Part shown: positions 30,871 to 41,279 of the stretch, one piece after another | How the letters are laid out: each line of letters begins with the position of its first letter | Position numbering within the stretch: the first letter of the stretch is position 1 | The notes under the pieces: generated by a model | What the model saw: the letters and a program-made list of their open reading frames with translations, nothing else | What the model was told of the DNA's origin: nothing | Database searches by the model: none | Position numbers and translations under genes: made by a program | Source of the DNA: Delphinapterus leucas | Taxonomy: Eukaryota > Chordata > Mammalia > Artiodactyla > Monodontidae | DNA length: 64,000 bases | Direction: 5' to 3' | Assembly (NCBI RefSeq): GCF_002288925.2 | Contig: NW_022097999.1 | Coordinates: 14,606,654-14,670,653 of the forward strand

Positions 30871-30879
30871 TTATTTTCT

Positions 30880-31062
30880 TCAGGGAGAAGGAAATCTCAT
30901 TTGGAGGCACACTCTGTGCGGGGAAACGGCGGTGCGGGATGTAATACATGATCTGTCCATCTCCATGCGGCTCCGGAATTGCTGCTGGCATTTCTAGTAT
31001 GAAGCCACCATGGGCCCCGCTTCTGATAATATCCTAATTAAAGGGCTGTTATTCATATGGGA
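30880..31062. promoter_or_regulatory. Candidate conserved non-coding block
   Basis: Non-repetitive with CpG-containing patches (ggggaaacggcggtgcggg) and AT-rich homeodomain words ('ctgataatatcctaattaaag', 'ctgttattcatatggg'). Composition contrasts with the GC-rich flank at 31065. Confidence 0.35.
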
Positions 31063-31064
31063 GG

Positions 31065-31790
31065 TGCTGTGGTCCAGGGACAGTCTGGTGGCTGACAGTG
31101 TCCCGGGCCCCGGAGAGCAGAGGTTGGAGGCTGGGAGGGACTGGCAGCCAGCTCCCCGCTGTGTGCTTCTCTGTTCGCTGTCCACGTTCCCTGCCCATCA
31201 CTGACATCATCCCCTGCCCGCTGCCTCCTGCCCACCTCCAGGCCTGAGCTGTGGCATTGGGGAGTGTCAGTCCCCTGGGATGGGCATGGGGGCCTCTGTT
31301 ACTGTGAGGCAGGAGGTGGGGTGGGGATCCTGGAGAAGGGCTTCCAGGAGCTCCACAGGGTGGAGAGACAGGGAAGGAGCGGGACAGACTGCAGAGAGGA
31401 AGGAAGGAAAGGGACAGGAGCTGAGGCCCCCCTGACCCAGGTGCCGGACCAGGACTCCTTCTGTCCATCATCCCACAGACCCACATGTCAATCTGTTGAG
31501 GCAGGTACCATGATGAATCTTTTCCCCGTGCCTCAGTTTCGCCACCTGCAAAGAGAGAGTGGGCTGAGCAGGTTCTGAGGGCCTGAATGAGATGAAAGAG
31601 GGAGGGAAAGGGCACAGGAACGAGGGTGGACGGAGAGGAAAAGCGGGGAGGAGAGGTTGGGGGTGGAGGGGAGAGCGACAGCAGCTGGAGTGCCATCCTT
31701 GAGGGAGTGGGGGCTTCAGCTGACACAGACAGACTTCTGGGGAAGCCAGGGAGTTCTGAGCACTCTTCCCACAGCCAGGAATCAGGGGAG
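31065..31790. other. GC-rich unassigned stretch with long spurious frames
   Basis: Holds the longest open frame of the window (minus strand, 31049-31726, 225 aa). Its product is S/P-rich, reflecting GGA-rich DNA. It has no domain, and no splice, promoter or poly-A context. 31610-31680 is purine-rich with several GGG runs. Confidence 0.5.
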
Positions 31791-31794
31791 GAGG

Positions 31795-31930
31795 GCTGCT
31801 GCCCCCATTTTACAGATGTGGAGATTGAGGCTCCGAGGGGTCATAAAACATGCTCAGGGTCACACAGTTGACTAGTGGCAGAGCCAGAATTCAACCCCAT
31901 CCAGTATTGCCTGACTCTAGTTCTAATTTT
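31795..31930 (-). repeat. MIR SINE fragment
   Basis: 'cccattttacagatgtggag', 'tcagggtcacacagttgactag', 'gcagagccagaattcaacccc'. Good core. Confidence 0.85.
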
Positions 31931-31934
31931 TTTC

Positions 31935-32400
31935 TTACACCCATTCCCGGGGAAGATGCCAACACCTCCCAAGGGGCTCTTCCCAGCCCTCGCTCTCTGC
32001 CCCCAGACTCCCTTCCATCCCTAGACCCAGAGGTTAGAAGGGAACAGGTTTGGGACTTCATTCTACTGGGAAAAGACACCAGAGCAGAGACACGATGGGC
32101 CCTGTGTGAGGGTCTGTAGGGGGAGGATGGGGAGGGGTAAGTGAGGAGTGATTCTGAGTCATTATCCCCAAGGCCACCCCCTGGGGGGCCTCCGAATTAG
32201 AGGTCTCACCCCATTAGTCTCTATTCATTCCCAGAACAGAAGTGGAGAGATGAAAGAGGTGGCCCTGAGGGGAAAGCTGGGGGTCAAGACCCAGGGGTGT
32301 CTCTCCTTCACCCCTGCAGAAATACAGAAGGACTCCTGAGGTCAGCCCCTCCTTGGCCCCCCGGCTCAGCCCTTGGGTCTGAGGAGGTGGCCTACAGTAT
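31935..32400. other. Unassigned sequence
   Basis: No gene or repeat recognised. Confidence 0.4.
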
Positions 32401-32404
32401 TGTT

Positions 32405-32535
32405 AAGGGTTGAAGGGGAGACTGGGGTATGATCCTGGCTCTTGTCTACCTTCAACTTTTGGGCCTCAGTTTTCTCATCTGCAAATGGGCCTTATAGGCT
32501 CTGCTCTTATGATCTCAAAGACTGGCTGTGAGGAC
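32405..32535 (+). repeat. MIR SINE fragment
   Basis: 'gggcctcagttttctcatctg' followed by 'caaatgggccttataggctc'; the head is decayed. Confidence 0.72.
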
Positions 32536-32569
32536 CCCAGGAAGTGATGGTTAGAAGGAGGATCAGTGA

Positions 32570-32715
32570 TGTATTTTGCAGGACCCAGTGCAAAATGAAA
32601 ATGTAAGCCTCTTGGGAAGAAATTATCAAAGAATTTCAAGACAGCAACAGCAGAGCATTAAACCAAGCCTGGGTCCTGCTGACTACACGGGTCTCCTGAG
32701 CATGAAGCTGGCTCG
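32570..32715. mobile_element. Old non-autonomous DNA element (unassigned MER)
   Basis: 'caggacccagtgcaaaatg', 'aattatcaaagaatttcaag', 'cagcagagcattaaaccaagc' match a known old mammalian repeat. I cannot give the family name with confidence. Confidence 0.45.
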
Positions 32716-32719
32716 GGTT

Positions 32720-33035
32720 AGAGGAAGTGAGGAACGGCAGGAGGCCCCTGCTCCCACCTGATGCCTGGGCTCTGGGCTGGCTTCACATGGAAGCCAGACA
32801 TTCAGCGGTAGATTCTGGGTAGGGCTGGTGGATGGTGGGAACAATGGGTAATCTGGGGGTGCAGAGCTGAGGAGGGCTAAGGAAGGAGGCGATGGTGCAG
32901 GTGTGAGCACAAACCCATCGTCCCCACACTCTCCTGGAGAGATTCCATCCTTTTGTCTGCCCCAGGCCTGCCTCTGAGCGAGCAGGGCCAGGGTCTCCCT
33001 TGAGAAGTCTGCAGCCAGCTGATGTGCCTCAATTA
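32720..33035. other. Unassigned sequence
   Basis: Nothing recognised before the LTR end. Confidence 0.35.
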
Positions 33036-33039
33036 CAGC

Positions 33040-33160
33040 CATGAGAGACAGAGATCCTGAGCCGGAGACTCAGGTAAGCCATGCCTGGGCTCCTGGACCA
33101 TAAAAACTGTGAGCTGTGTTGTTTTTAGCTGCTAACTTTTAGGGTAATTACTAATACATC
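33040..33160 (+). mobile_element. MLT1-type LTR, 3-prime end only
   Basis: 'gatcctgagccggagactc', 'gtaagccatgcctgggctcc', 'tgtgttgtttttagctgctaac', 'ttactaatacat' match the last third of the MLT1 LTR. Confidence 0.75.
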
Positions 33161-33182
33161 CCATAATAGTAATAACAACAGG

Positions 33183-33312
33183 GTTCACTCATTCATTCAT
33201 CCATTCATGACCTTAGACCTTACACATCCATCCATCCACTCATTCATTCATTCACTCACTGAACCAACAACCATCAATTAAGCACCCACCATATATCAGG
33301 CACTAGGGTCAT
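33183..33312 (-). repeat. L2 3-prime end with CATT expansion
   Basis: Two CATT/CATC-rich tracts (33187-33210 and 33226-33260) lead into 'caattaagcacccaccatat' and 'atcaggcactagggtc'. GAATGAATGAA ends of L2 often seed such tracts. Confidence 0.72.
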
Positions 33313-33317
33313 GTTAC

Positions 33318-33850
33318 CATGAACGCTTGACTTGTGAGCACTTTACAGTTTATGCTATTTCCTCTCAGAGCTCAGCAGAAGTGGCTCGTGAGGCCCTCGG
33401 GACCCACCCCTCTGACCTAGGCCAAGGCCAGCTCATTGCTTTGTCTTCCTCCACAGTGGCTGAAGATGCCAAGCTCAGCCTGCAATGCTCACTCCCGGCC
33501 TGTTTGGACCCCATGCACCAGGGCAGGGTCAGTTCAAGCCCAGCACGACCAGGAAGGTTGGAGTGGTTGGTTTCTGAGCCTCAAGTCCCCCAAAATTCAA
33601 GGGTGAGAATCAGAACCTTCTAGGCCACTGGACAGAAGAGGCAGCTATAGCTCCTCTCCTACACATGGGAGTGTCTTTCCTGGACTCTCATTCCTGGGTC
33701 CAGGGCCTTGGAGAGTTGTGGTGGTGTGAAGGGGGGGTCTTCCCATCTGTCTGAAGCCCTTAGATGTAGAGGAGAGGGCCCTGGTCTGGTCTAGTCCTAT
33801 TCCTGACCCACTCTGAGCTGGACAGGAGAGGAGGTCAGGTCAAGAGGCTG
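33318..33850. other. Unassigned sequence
   Basis: No gene or repeat recognised. The frame at 33327-33623 (98 aa) matches nothing known. Confidence 0.4.
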
Positions 33851-33854
33851 TCAG

Positions 33855-34340
33855 GTAAGATGCTTTAGTCAGCAGGCAGTGGAAGACCCAACTGCTACAG
33901 GCATAAACAATAAACAAAATGTGTTATCTCATGAGATAAGACGTGTCCAGAGGCGGGTTGCTTAATTCTGGGACTCAATAATATCACCCACCTATGGCCA
34001 TGATCCTTTTCCTGTCCTTGCTCTGCCATCCTCAGAATGGGCCATTCCGTCACGGTCACAAGGTGGTTGTGACTGCTCCGAGCATCACAGCCTCACACGG
34101 CTGCAGCCAGAGGCAGAAAGTGACCTGCTTCCTGATGCTCATTACTTTTTAAGAGTAAGGGAACCTTTCCCAGAATTCCCCGGCAGAATTCCTTTCTTGT
34201 TTTTCTGACCAGAATTGCACCACACGCCCTCTTGTTCCCCAAAAAACACGGTCACTGGGGTTACTGGGACCGGCTTAGACCAATTGTGACTCTCTCCCTG
34301 GGACTGGGACAGGCCCAGTCTTTCCTGGCCTCTAAACAAC
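33855..34340. mobile_element. Ancient interspersed repeat, same unassigned family as 2520-2960
   Basis: Begins 'gtcagcaggcagtggaagacc' and ends with 'accaattgtgactctctccc'. In between are 'atctcatgagataagacg' and 'aaggtggttgtgactgctcc'. Only partly alignable with the 2.5 kb copy, so the link is tentative. Confidence 0.4.
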
Positions 34341-34344
34341 ACTG

Positions 34345-34615
34345 AGCTCTGTTAGCAAGGAAAGTCCACGCTGCCCCTCCCATTCCCACGCTGGGCTTCA
34401 GCTGTCAGGAACCCTCTCCTAACTCCATGCCCGGGCGCCTCCCCTCCGGGCAACCAAGGACAGGCAAGTATCAGCGTTCCCCTGAGACAGAGGGCCCAGT
34501 GTGGGCCAGAGTCCTGGGCTGGTGCAGAACTGTGTCGCTGTCCAGCCCCCAAGTCCCTGGGCGGCTGAGGTCAGCGCTCCCCCAGCCCCAACCTGAACTC
34601 ACTCCTGCTAAGACT
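34345..34615. other. Unassigned sequence
   Basis: GC-rich, no feature recognised. Confidence 0.35.
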
Positions 34616-34617
34616 TA

Positions 34618-34838
34618 CATCACATTTACCAGCTCTGTCCTAAAATCTTTACGTAGGTTAGTGATTCTTACAGCAACTGTAGAAGCAGTGCTATTGTCAC
34701 CCTCCTTTATCAGAGCAGCGAGTGGAGACATGAAGGTAGACCGCTCAGCTAGAACTTGGTGGAGCTGGGATATGAACCCAGGCAGTCTGACTGCAGAATC
34801 TACCCTTTTAATGGCAGCCTTACTGCCTCCTAGCCCTG
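34618..34838 (-). repeat. MIR SINE, near full length
   Basis: 'cattcttacagcaactg'-like start, 'ctttatcagagcagcgagtgg', 'gctgggatatgaacccaggc' and 'cttttaatggcagccttactgcc'. First of three MIRs in a row. Confidence 0.78.
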
Positions 34839-34934
34839 GCTCTGTCCCCTCAGTGCAGGTCCTGTAACTGCAGACCTTCTGGGCTGGATGGGGCCTTAGA
34901 GGCTGATGAGGTGGTGGGGCAGGTGAGGAGCCCC

Positions 34935-35135
34935 GGGTAGAGGGCCCGGCTGCTCATCTCCTGGTGGCCTTGGGAAAGTCACATGGCCTCTCTGAACCTC
35001 TGTTTCTCAAGATTTGAAAGGGAAATTACAGATACATCAAAGGGATGTTGTGAGAAATAGACATAATATACGTAGGTAGTAGTAGATACTCAACTAGTCT
35101 ATGCTCGGTAAATAATAGCTATTGTTATATGAGGC
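34935..35135 (+). repeat. MIR SINE, second of three
   Basis: 'ggtggccttgggaaagtcac', 'ctctctgaacctctgtttctc', 'gttgtgagaaatagacataat', 'gctcggtaaataatagc'. Confidence 0.82.
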
Positions 35136-35144
35136 CAGATAGAA

Positions 35145-35350
35145 CTGGGATTAAATTCCAGGTCCAAGATTTATGAGCTATGTGTCCTTAGGCTAATCAC
35201 TTTACATCTCTGATCCTTTAGTGTCTTTATCTGTAAACTGGCAATAATAATGTTGACATTATAAGGCTGCTGTTGGGTTAGTAATGAGATAATGCCAATG
35301 AAAGCACTTTGTAAACTGTAAAGCACTTCTCAAATGTGCAGTGTTATCAT
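35145..35350 (+). repeat. MIR SINE, third of three
   Basis: 'gagctatgtgtccttaggc', 'ctgtaaactggcaataataatg', 'gctgctgttgggttagtaatg' and 'cttctcaaatgtgcagtg'. Immediately follows the previous copy in the same orientation. Confidence 0.82.
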
Positions 35351-35474
35351 GATCTCCTGCTGACTGGTCACCTCTCTTCTGCTTGGGTCCCTTCAGGATC
35401 ACTTTCTCTCACAGCAGGCAGCCACTTGCTTCTCTGTCCTTGCTGCTCCCTGCAGGTGTTTGCCAAGGGTCCCG

Positions 35475-35745
35475 GTGGATGCCATCTGTCCATGCAACCA
35501 TCCACGATTCTTTCAGTAAACACACGTACCTGGTGATGGAGGTCTGATAGAGCGAATGTCGAGACTCTGGTCTTGGAGTTTGCCATCTAGTGGGAGAGAC
35601 AGTTGTTAACCCAATCACTATACCAATAAATATATTATTACAAACTGTGAAAAGTGCATGAAGATGTACAGCGAGCTAGAGAAACTCACAACAAGGGTGC
35701 AGTTAGGCAGGAAGATCACGGCAGGCCTCCCTGAGGAGGTGACAT
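35475..35745 (-). repeat. L2 3-prime region
   Basis: 'catgcaaccatccacgattc', 'cttggagtttgccatctagtggg', 'aataaatatattattac', 'cctccctgaggaggtgac'. Order fits reverse L2. Confidence 0.7.
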
Positions 35746-35749
35746 ACAC

Positions 35750-36045
35750 CATTCATGCGGTAGACTTGCTGTAATGAGTGTGGGGGATGCAGGCTGGATC
35801 CAAGACTCCCTCTTGTCCCTGTAGACTAAGGGCTGTGTTCCTGCCATACCTGGGCACCATGGACCTTCCCGTAATGGCCAGAGAGGCAAGGCTCCAAACC
35901 TCTTCACCTTGCAACCCCAAGTCTGGGATGGGTCCTTGAGCTCTCCTGGGCCTTGCCCGGGAAAGCCAGAATCTCAGCCAGTGACTTGGAAGCAAAATTT
36001 CCTCTTGCTCTGGGAGGAAGTCTCCCCCTTCACATGAATGTATGC
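35750..36045. other. Unassigned sequence
   Basis: Nothing recognised. Confidence 0.35.
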
Positions 36046-36049
36046 ATGG

Positions 36050-36165
36050 GCTGAGCCTCAGTTTTCCCTCCTGTCAAATGGGGTAAGAATTCCTGTCCCA
36101 TACACCTCTCAGGTGAGAACAAGGAACCTAGTGCTGGAGGTGCTTTGCAAAGCCTAAGAAGTGTC
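36050..36165 (+). repeat. MIR SINE, 3-prime half
   Basis: 'ctgagcctcagttttccctcc', 'gtcaaatggggtaagaattcc', and 'ggaggtgctttgcaaagcc'. Confidence 0.75.
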
Positions 36166-36169
36166 TGCT

Positions 36170-36460
36170 CACATCAGAATCTTCTTTACCCCCCTCCTTT
36201 TCACTGTGCACCCACCCCCTCATCCCTTCTTTCCTTCACTTCCCTAACTCCCTTGTTTTACAGAACTGAGAATGTGGGCATAGGGGATTAAGCCCTTGGT
36301 CCTGCAGCTGGTTGGGAAGTTGGGGCTGTCTGGCCCCAGAGCCCAGGTCCCCATTCTGGGCCTTTCCCAGAGCTGGGGCTTGGGGCTTGTTCTCAAGAGA
36401 ATGGGAGGGTGGAAAAGGGGTGAAGGATGGACAAACAGTGGAGACAGTGGGGGCTGCCCC
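36170..36460. other. Unassigned sequence
   Basis: The frames around 36236-36637 on both strands overlap an L2 and look fortuitous. Confidence 0.4.
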
Positions 36461-36464
36461 CTCT

Positions 36465-36812
36465 GCCTGGAACCCTCTTCCCCAGACAGGTACATGCCTT
36501 GCTCTCCACTTCCTACAGATCTCTGCCCAGATGTCACCTGCCCAGCAGGTCTTTCCTGACCACTGATAGGAAACGGAACGCCCACCCTGTGCTACCTCTC
36601 CCCGTGACCTAGTCCATGAATAAAGGACTCTCATCACCGCCTGACCCGTATTTAACGTGGTTATTGTCTGTCTCCCGTGATTGGAACGTAAACTCCAGGA
36701 GAGCTGGGCTTGTTATCTGTTTTGTTCGTTGCTGTATCTCTAGTGCCTGGAATGTTATCCGGCACATAGTAGGTGCTCAACATATAATGGTTGGATAAAT
36801 GGGTGAATGAAG
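36465..36812 (+). repeat. L2 3-prime region, long copy
   Basis: 'ctgcctggaaccctcttcccc', 'ctctgcccagatgtcacctg', 'attgtctgtctcccgtgattgg', 'gtaaactccaggagagc', 'ggcacatagtaggtgctcaac'. Well preserved order. Confidence 0.88.
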
Positions 36813-36814
36813 GG

Positions 36815-37050
36815 ATGGATGGGGAGAAGGATGGAAAGATCCATGCAGGGATTTGAACTCTGGTCTTGCTGAGGGAAGGAGGAGGCCAAGTCCAGGGAAT
36901 CCTGCAGTCACCATTACTGGTAAATCCATGGGTGGGGAAGGAACTCAGACTTGACCTTCGCTCTTGCCAGTCCCCTTCCTGGGCACAGAGTCTTGTCCCA
37001 AGCATATGCTCAAACCTCTCCTCATAGATGGTTCATGGGAACTTTAAACT
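36815..37050. other. Unassigned sequence
   Basis: Starts with a GGAT/GGATGG microsatellite-like run (36785-36840, overlapping the L2 tail). No other feature. Confidence 0.4.
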
Positions 37051-37054
37051 TCAG

Positions 37055-37285
37055 GAGCAACAGGTTAAGAGCCAGACAGACCCGGGTCAAATCCCACCTC
37101 TGTGGCTTCCTTGCTATATGACTTTGGGTGAAGTGACTTGGCTCTCTGAGCCTCCAGTTTCTCATCTGTAAAATGGGTACAATCTCAAGTCTGAGTGGAG
37201 AGCGTTGTTGTGAGGACTAAGTGTGATAGTCCACTTAGAGTGGTTAACCTGGCTTGTGAGAAAGGCTTAATAAAACATTTTAAAA
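37055..37285 (+). repeat. MIR SINE, near full length
   Basis: 'cagacagacccgggtcaaatccc', 'atgactttgggtgaagtgac', 'gtttctcatctgtaaaatgg', 'gttgttgtgaggactaagtg'. Followed at once by a minus-strand MIR. Confidence 0.9.
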
Positions 37286-37289
37286 CAAA

Positions 37290-37486
37290 CAAACAATTTA
37301 CTAAGTGTTTACCCTGGGCTGTGTATGGTGCTAAGTGCTTACGTGCACTTAATTCTCACACCCACTCTCTGGGGTAGGTACTAACACTATTCCCATTTTA
37401 AAGATGAGAACATTGAGGCACTGAGATGTTGCGTTATTCACTCAAGAGCACAGAGCCAGTGAATGGCAGAGCGGGGCCTGAAACAT
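37290..37486 (-). repeat. MIR SINE, near full length
   Basis: 'tttactaagtgtttaccctgg', 'gtgctaagtgcttacgtgc', 'cccattttaaagatgagaac', 'cagagccagtgaatggcagag'. Abuts the plus-strand MIR tail to tail. Confidence 0.9.
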
Positions 37487-37489
37487 CTA

Positions 37490-37740
37490 AAGCAAAACAA
37501 AGCGGAGGCAACGGAGAACAGATGTGATTATGGAACCATGAAAAGCATGCTGGGCTGGGGTCAGGAGAGTGGGCACCGGGTCCCTAACTTTTTGGGTGAC
37601 CTGGACTACTCACATGGCCAGGTGCTGAGGAAGCCCAGGGGAAGACAGCTTCTCACTGAAGGGGTCTGGGGAGCAGGGCCTTGAGATGAGAGAAGGTCTG
37701 TGTTGTTCTGTTTCTAGGAGCTTTTTGGGGTTGGGGGAGG
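37490..37740. other. Unassigned sequence
   Basis: Nothing recognised. Confidence 0.35.
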
Positions 37741-37744
37741 AAGC

Positions 37745-37865
37745 TTCTGGTTTTGAAATCAACACTTGCCCATTTTAGAAAACATGGAAATGACTTAAAA
37801 GTATAAAGAAGTAACTAAAAATGATCTGAAATTTCGCTACCCTGAATATCCATTGTTAGCAGTTC
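37745..37865. mobile_element. L1-like fragment
   Basis: 'aaaacatggaaatgacttaaaag', 'tataaagaagtaactaaaaatg' and 'cctgaatatccattgttagc' resemble the L1M 3-prime-region word set. Short and decayed. Confidence 0.4.
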
Positions 37866-37867
37866 AG

Positions 37868-37995
37868 TGCATTTAATTTATTTGTTCAACAGTGTTTATT
37901 GAGCGCCTCCCGTCAGCCAGACCCTTCTGGGCTCTGGGATCAGTGTGAGAACAAGACAGTCCCTGCCCTCTTGGATCTGACACTTGGCGGCGAAG
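37868..37995 (-). repeat. L2 3-prime fragment
   Basis: 'catttaatttatttgttcaac', 'gtttattgagcgcctcccgtc', 'acaagacagtccctgccctc'. Confidence 0.85.
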
Positions 37996-37999
37996 CTGA

Positions 38000-38510
38000 C
38001 CTGGGGCAGCCTTTATGGTTGAGGTGCTGTCAGGGGAAGGACAGGGAGAGAGTGGGGTTAGATGTAGACATACAAAATCAGGACTTTACTAATTAAAAGA
38101 TTTTCTATTCTGCGTTCTCCACTAACTATTAAGTGTGGCTGTTTTTAATCGAGAAAATTGTAAAATGCAGCCGTGGGTGGAGTGGGGACACAGGCAGAGG
38201 GGCCAGCAGGAGCAAAGGCACGGCAACCCTTTGCCTTTGGGCCAGGCCCCGGGACAGGTGCCTGATTCCCCCACAGGAACTCTCTGCCCTAGTTTCTTGT
38301 TCCTTCTGGGTGTTTGTGTCCATCAGGGCCTGGACTCAGCCTCACCCCACCCCTTGTGGCCCAAATCCTGAGGCAGTGTGAGTCATCCAGGGGCACATCT
38401 AAAAGTCAGCCTTCCTAGTCACCCCGGCCTCCTGCCTTACTCAGCTCAGAGTGGGCAGGGGCTCTACTGAGGTTGCACAGCAAGGCAAGGCCATGGCCAT
38501 GGCCAAGTTT
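38000..38510. other. Unassigned sequence
   Basis: No gene or repeat recognised. An AT-rich patch at 38087-38165 has no repeat match. Confidence 0.4.
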
Positions 38511-38526
38511 AGAGGCCAGGCTTCTT

Positions 38527-38740
38527 CTTTTTTTTTTTTTTTCTTTTTTTGCGGTACGCGGGCCTCTCACCGCTATGGCCTATCCCGTTGCGGAGCACTG
38601 GCTCCGGACGCGCAGGCCCAGCGGCCATGTCTCACGAGCCCAGCCGCTCCGCTCCGCGTGATCCTCCCAGACCGGGGCACGAACCTGCGTCCCCTGCATC
38701 AGCAGGCGGACTCCCAACCACTGCGCCACCAGGGAAGCCC
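38527..38740 (-). repeat. CHR-2-type SINE (short form)
   Basis: T-rich tail, then 'gcggtacgcgggcctctcac', and a head ending 'caccagggaagccc'. A perfect 13-base duplication, ggccaggcttctt, flanks it (38514-38526 and 38741-38753). A duplicated ccgctccgctccg inside sets it apart from the other copies. Confidence 0.97.
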
Positions 38741-38754
38741 GGCCAGGCTTCTTA

Positions 38755-39235
38755 TATCCTGTGTTTTCTTTCTGCTGCCACCCGGGTCTGTCCTAAGCCA
38801 GGGTCTGGAGACAGGCTAGGTCCAGCTGGCTGGGGGTATTCTGGCCTGTCCCCTGATCCCTCCCTTTCCTTCCCCTCCATGATCAAGCTTGCTAGAGGAG
38901 CGGCATCTTTACCAACGGCCCCTCCTGATACCTCCTAGTTGCCACGGTGATGTCCGAGTACACAAGAGAGGACAATGTCTCTGCCCTTGCCCTCATTTTC
39001 TTCAAGAGCCCAGGAGGGCAACATGGTGACTGTTTATCTCTCAGGCCTGCCCCTCAGCCCAAGAAACATGGAGGAGTCACCTCGGCTGACCCCGGTTGGT
39101 GGCTCCAAGATGGGACAATGTCCCGGCTGGAGGTCACCTGGTACCTAGTGTCCCCTCCCGCACCGGTGAGCTGGTCCAGGCACGGAGTGGGGCTAGGAGA
39201 GAAGCTTCTCCTTCTTTCTGGCCAGGTCAGGGGAG
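38755..39235. other. Unassigned sequence
   Basis: No gene or repeat recognised. Confidence 0.4.
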
Positions 39236-39239
39236 GATA

Positions 39240-40250
39240 CCAACCCCCTCTGGATAAGGCATATACACACGCTGCCATGTGCATGTGCGTTAGGACAGCA
39301 CATGTACACACCCGCTTATGTGCACAGACCATGCCCTGCACGGAGGGAGGCGAGGACTGTGCTTTGTTCTCCTCTTTGTCCCCACTGCTGGAACAGTTCC
39401 TGGTGCGTAGAAGGTGCTGGCTAAGCGTCTGCCCGATGATGACTAAGTGGATGGTTAAATGAATGGATTTACTTGTGGGCACCGGTGATATGTGCATGAA
39501 GGTGTGTAAGGAAGCACCAGCGTCCATCCCAAAGCATACATTAGGCTCCTACTTGTACCCATGGACACCGGCACGTAAACGGGTGCGCAAAGACGGGGGA
39601 ACACAGGTATGTGCCAGTTGCCCGAGTTGATGTGCACATCTGTGTGTGCATTTGAACCCATGGGTACGTGGGCTTGTACCAGCACACACAGGGAGACGCA
39701 CGTATGCACAGCCACACCTCTGGTGCATATGTGCGCACATGCACATTTGTAAAATTCAAGAATATTTAACAAGATTCAGCATGCTTCTGTTCAGATTCCT
39801 GTGCTAAGTGCTGGCAGGACTCAGGGATGGAGAGTTTGGAGGTGGACCAGCTTGGGCTCTGCCCTCAAGATGCTCAGAATCCATGGATGATGACAGGCAC
39901 TGTTTAAACAAACAGTACCAGGGAGTGAAGGAAACCATGCTTGTGGATGGATGTGCTTGTATGTGTGTGTGCACGAATTCGAGAAATCCTAGCGTCATCA
40001 GAACGGAGAGGTGGGTTCCCAGATGTATCTCTAGGGGAGTCCAGGGGCACTGGCTGACTGGAGTGGAGGCCCAGGAGCAGGGACGAGATGGACGGGCTAT
40101 TTTAAAATCCATCTGTGGCCTGTACTCCTCTGCCCGTGTGCACACCGTGGACACATGTACCCAGGTGCGCACAGACGCCCGTGCCCACAGACACATGGAA
40201 CGCCCCCGCTGGTGCTCACACAGCTGGTCATGCCCATGGACCCCACAGGT
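39240..40250. repeat. CA/TG-rich degenerate tract, about 1 kb
   Basis: Blocks of alternating purine/pyrimidine words (tgcatgtgcg, gtgtgtgtgtgcac, ggtgcgcac and similar) at 39243-39340, 39480-39765, 39950-39985 and 40125-40235, separated by ordinary DNA. There is no fixed unit, so it is either a decayed microsatellite or a degenerate minisatellite. 39723-39746 is 24 bases of strict alternation. Confidence 0.5.
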
Positions 40251-40254
40251 TCTG

Positions 40255-40625
40255 ATAAGGCTTGCAGACACCTCTGACTCCCCTTGAGTCAGGGGAGGAT
40301 GTGTACTGGGAGACCCTGTAAGAGAGTGGGAGCTCTTCTGAGGAGCCTACCACATCACCCAGCTATTCCACTTCGGATGTGGGTTATTGATGTGGGCTGC
40401 ATCCTGGGGGTAGGAAGAGGTTTGAAACGTGGCTGAGTCTTAGAAGTGACCCTCAAGGAGAGAGCTTGTTTCAGGCAGCCCTGGACCTTGCTCCTGTCCC
40501 TTCAACCACACCAGCCTCCCCATCTGGTTTGGAGAAGCCTGGAGTGGCGGAACCCTGAGGTCAGGATGGAGGGCTGACTATGGTTGTGAAGAAGCCACCC
40601 ACGAATGCCAAGACTGACTGAGCCA
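40255..40625. other. Unassigned sequence
   Basis: Nothing recognised. Confidence 0.35.
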
Positions 40626-40629
40626 GTCC

Positions 40630-40740
40630 AAGTTCTGTTACACAGGGGAAACTGAGGCTCAGAGAAGGCAAAGATCTTTCCCAGGGTTACAGAGGGAGGC
40701 ACCAGTGAATTTGAGATGAGAACCCAGATCTCTAGAGCAC
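40630..40740 (-). repeat. MIR SINE fragment
   Basis: 'acacaggggaaactgaggctc', 'agagggaggcaccagtgaatttgag', 'atgagaacccagatctc'. Confidence 0.8.
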
Positions 40741-40744
40741 TTAC

Positions 40745-41050
40745 TATATGCAGCACTGAGGCAGTAGGGTCACTCAGCAGACCCTCCTTCCCTCCCAAAA
40801 CAGAAATCAAGCTTCCCCCCTCCCCCAGACCTTCCCACGAGGCGATGGCCTCTAACTCCACTCTGTTTGCTCCAGTGCCTTTACCTGTAGCATTTCATGC
40901 AGAAGCAGGAGTTTGGACTTAATGACCCCCTGATACCCCCTCAGCTCATCGGACAGCACCGCTAGGGATGTGGAGCCTATATCTCAGACCAAGAGTTTTG
41001 TAATTTAGGCCGATGTGGGGAGGGAGAGATCCTAAACCTGGTGTCAGGGG
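40745..41050. other. Unassigned sequence
   Basis: A C-rich run at about 40813-40830 (ccccccctccccc); no other feature. Confidence 0.4.
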
Positions 41051-41054
41051 CTTT

Positions 41055-41275
41055 GGTTTCAGCCTCTGGACAGCAACTTCTAGCTGTGTGACTTTAAGTA
41101 TGTCATTTAACCTTTCTGTGCCTCAGTTTTCTCATCTGCACAACTGGGATAACATTCTTTACTTCAGAGCTTGGTTTGTAGGTTAAATGAGCTAATGCAT
41201 TGAAAGTTCTTACCTTTGCCAGGGAGATAGTAAGTGCCCACTCTAAAGATGGTAGCAATGATTCTTTTGGTTAAA
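41055..41275 (+). repeat. MIR SINE, near full length
   Basis: 'ctagctgtgtgactttaag', 'ctgtgcctcagttttctcatc', 'ataacattctttacttcag', 'gttaaatgagctaatgcattg' and 'agatagtaagtgcccac'. Confidence 0.9.
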
Positions 41276-41279
41276 GTAG

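Noticed and set aside
31049..31726. 225-aa minus-strand open frame
   Set aside because: Low-complexity S/P-rich product from GGA-rich DNA, with no domain, competing frames on both strands and no splice, promoter or poly-A context.
33187..33260. CRISPR-like array of CATT words
   Set aside because: It is an L2-associated microsatellite in a mammalian genome, with no spacers.
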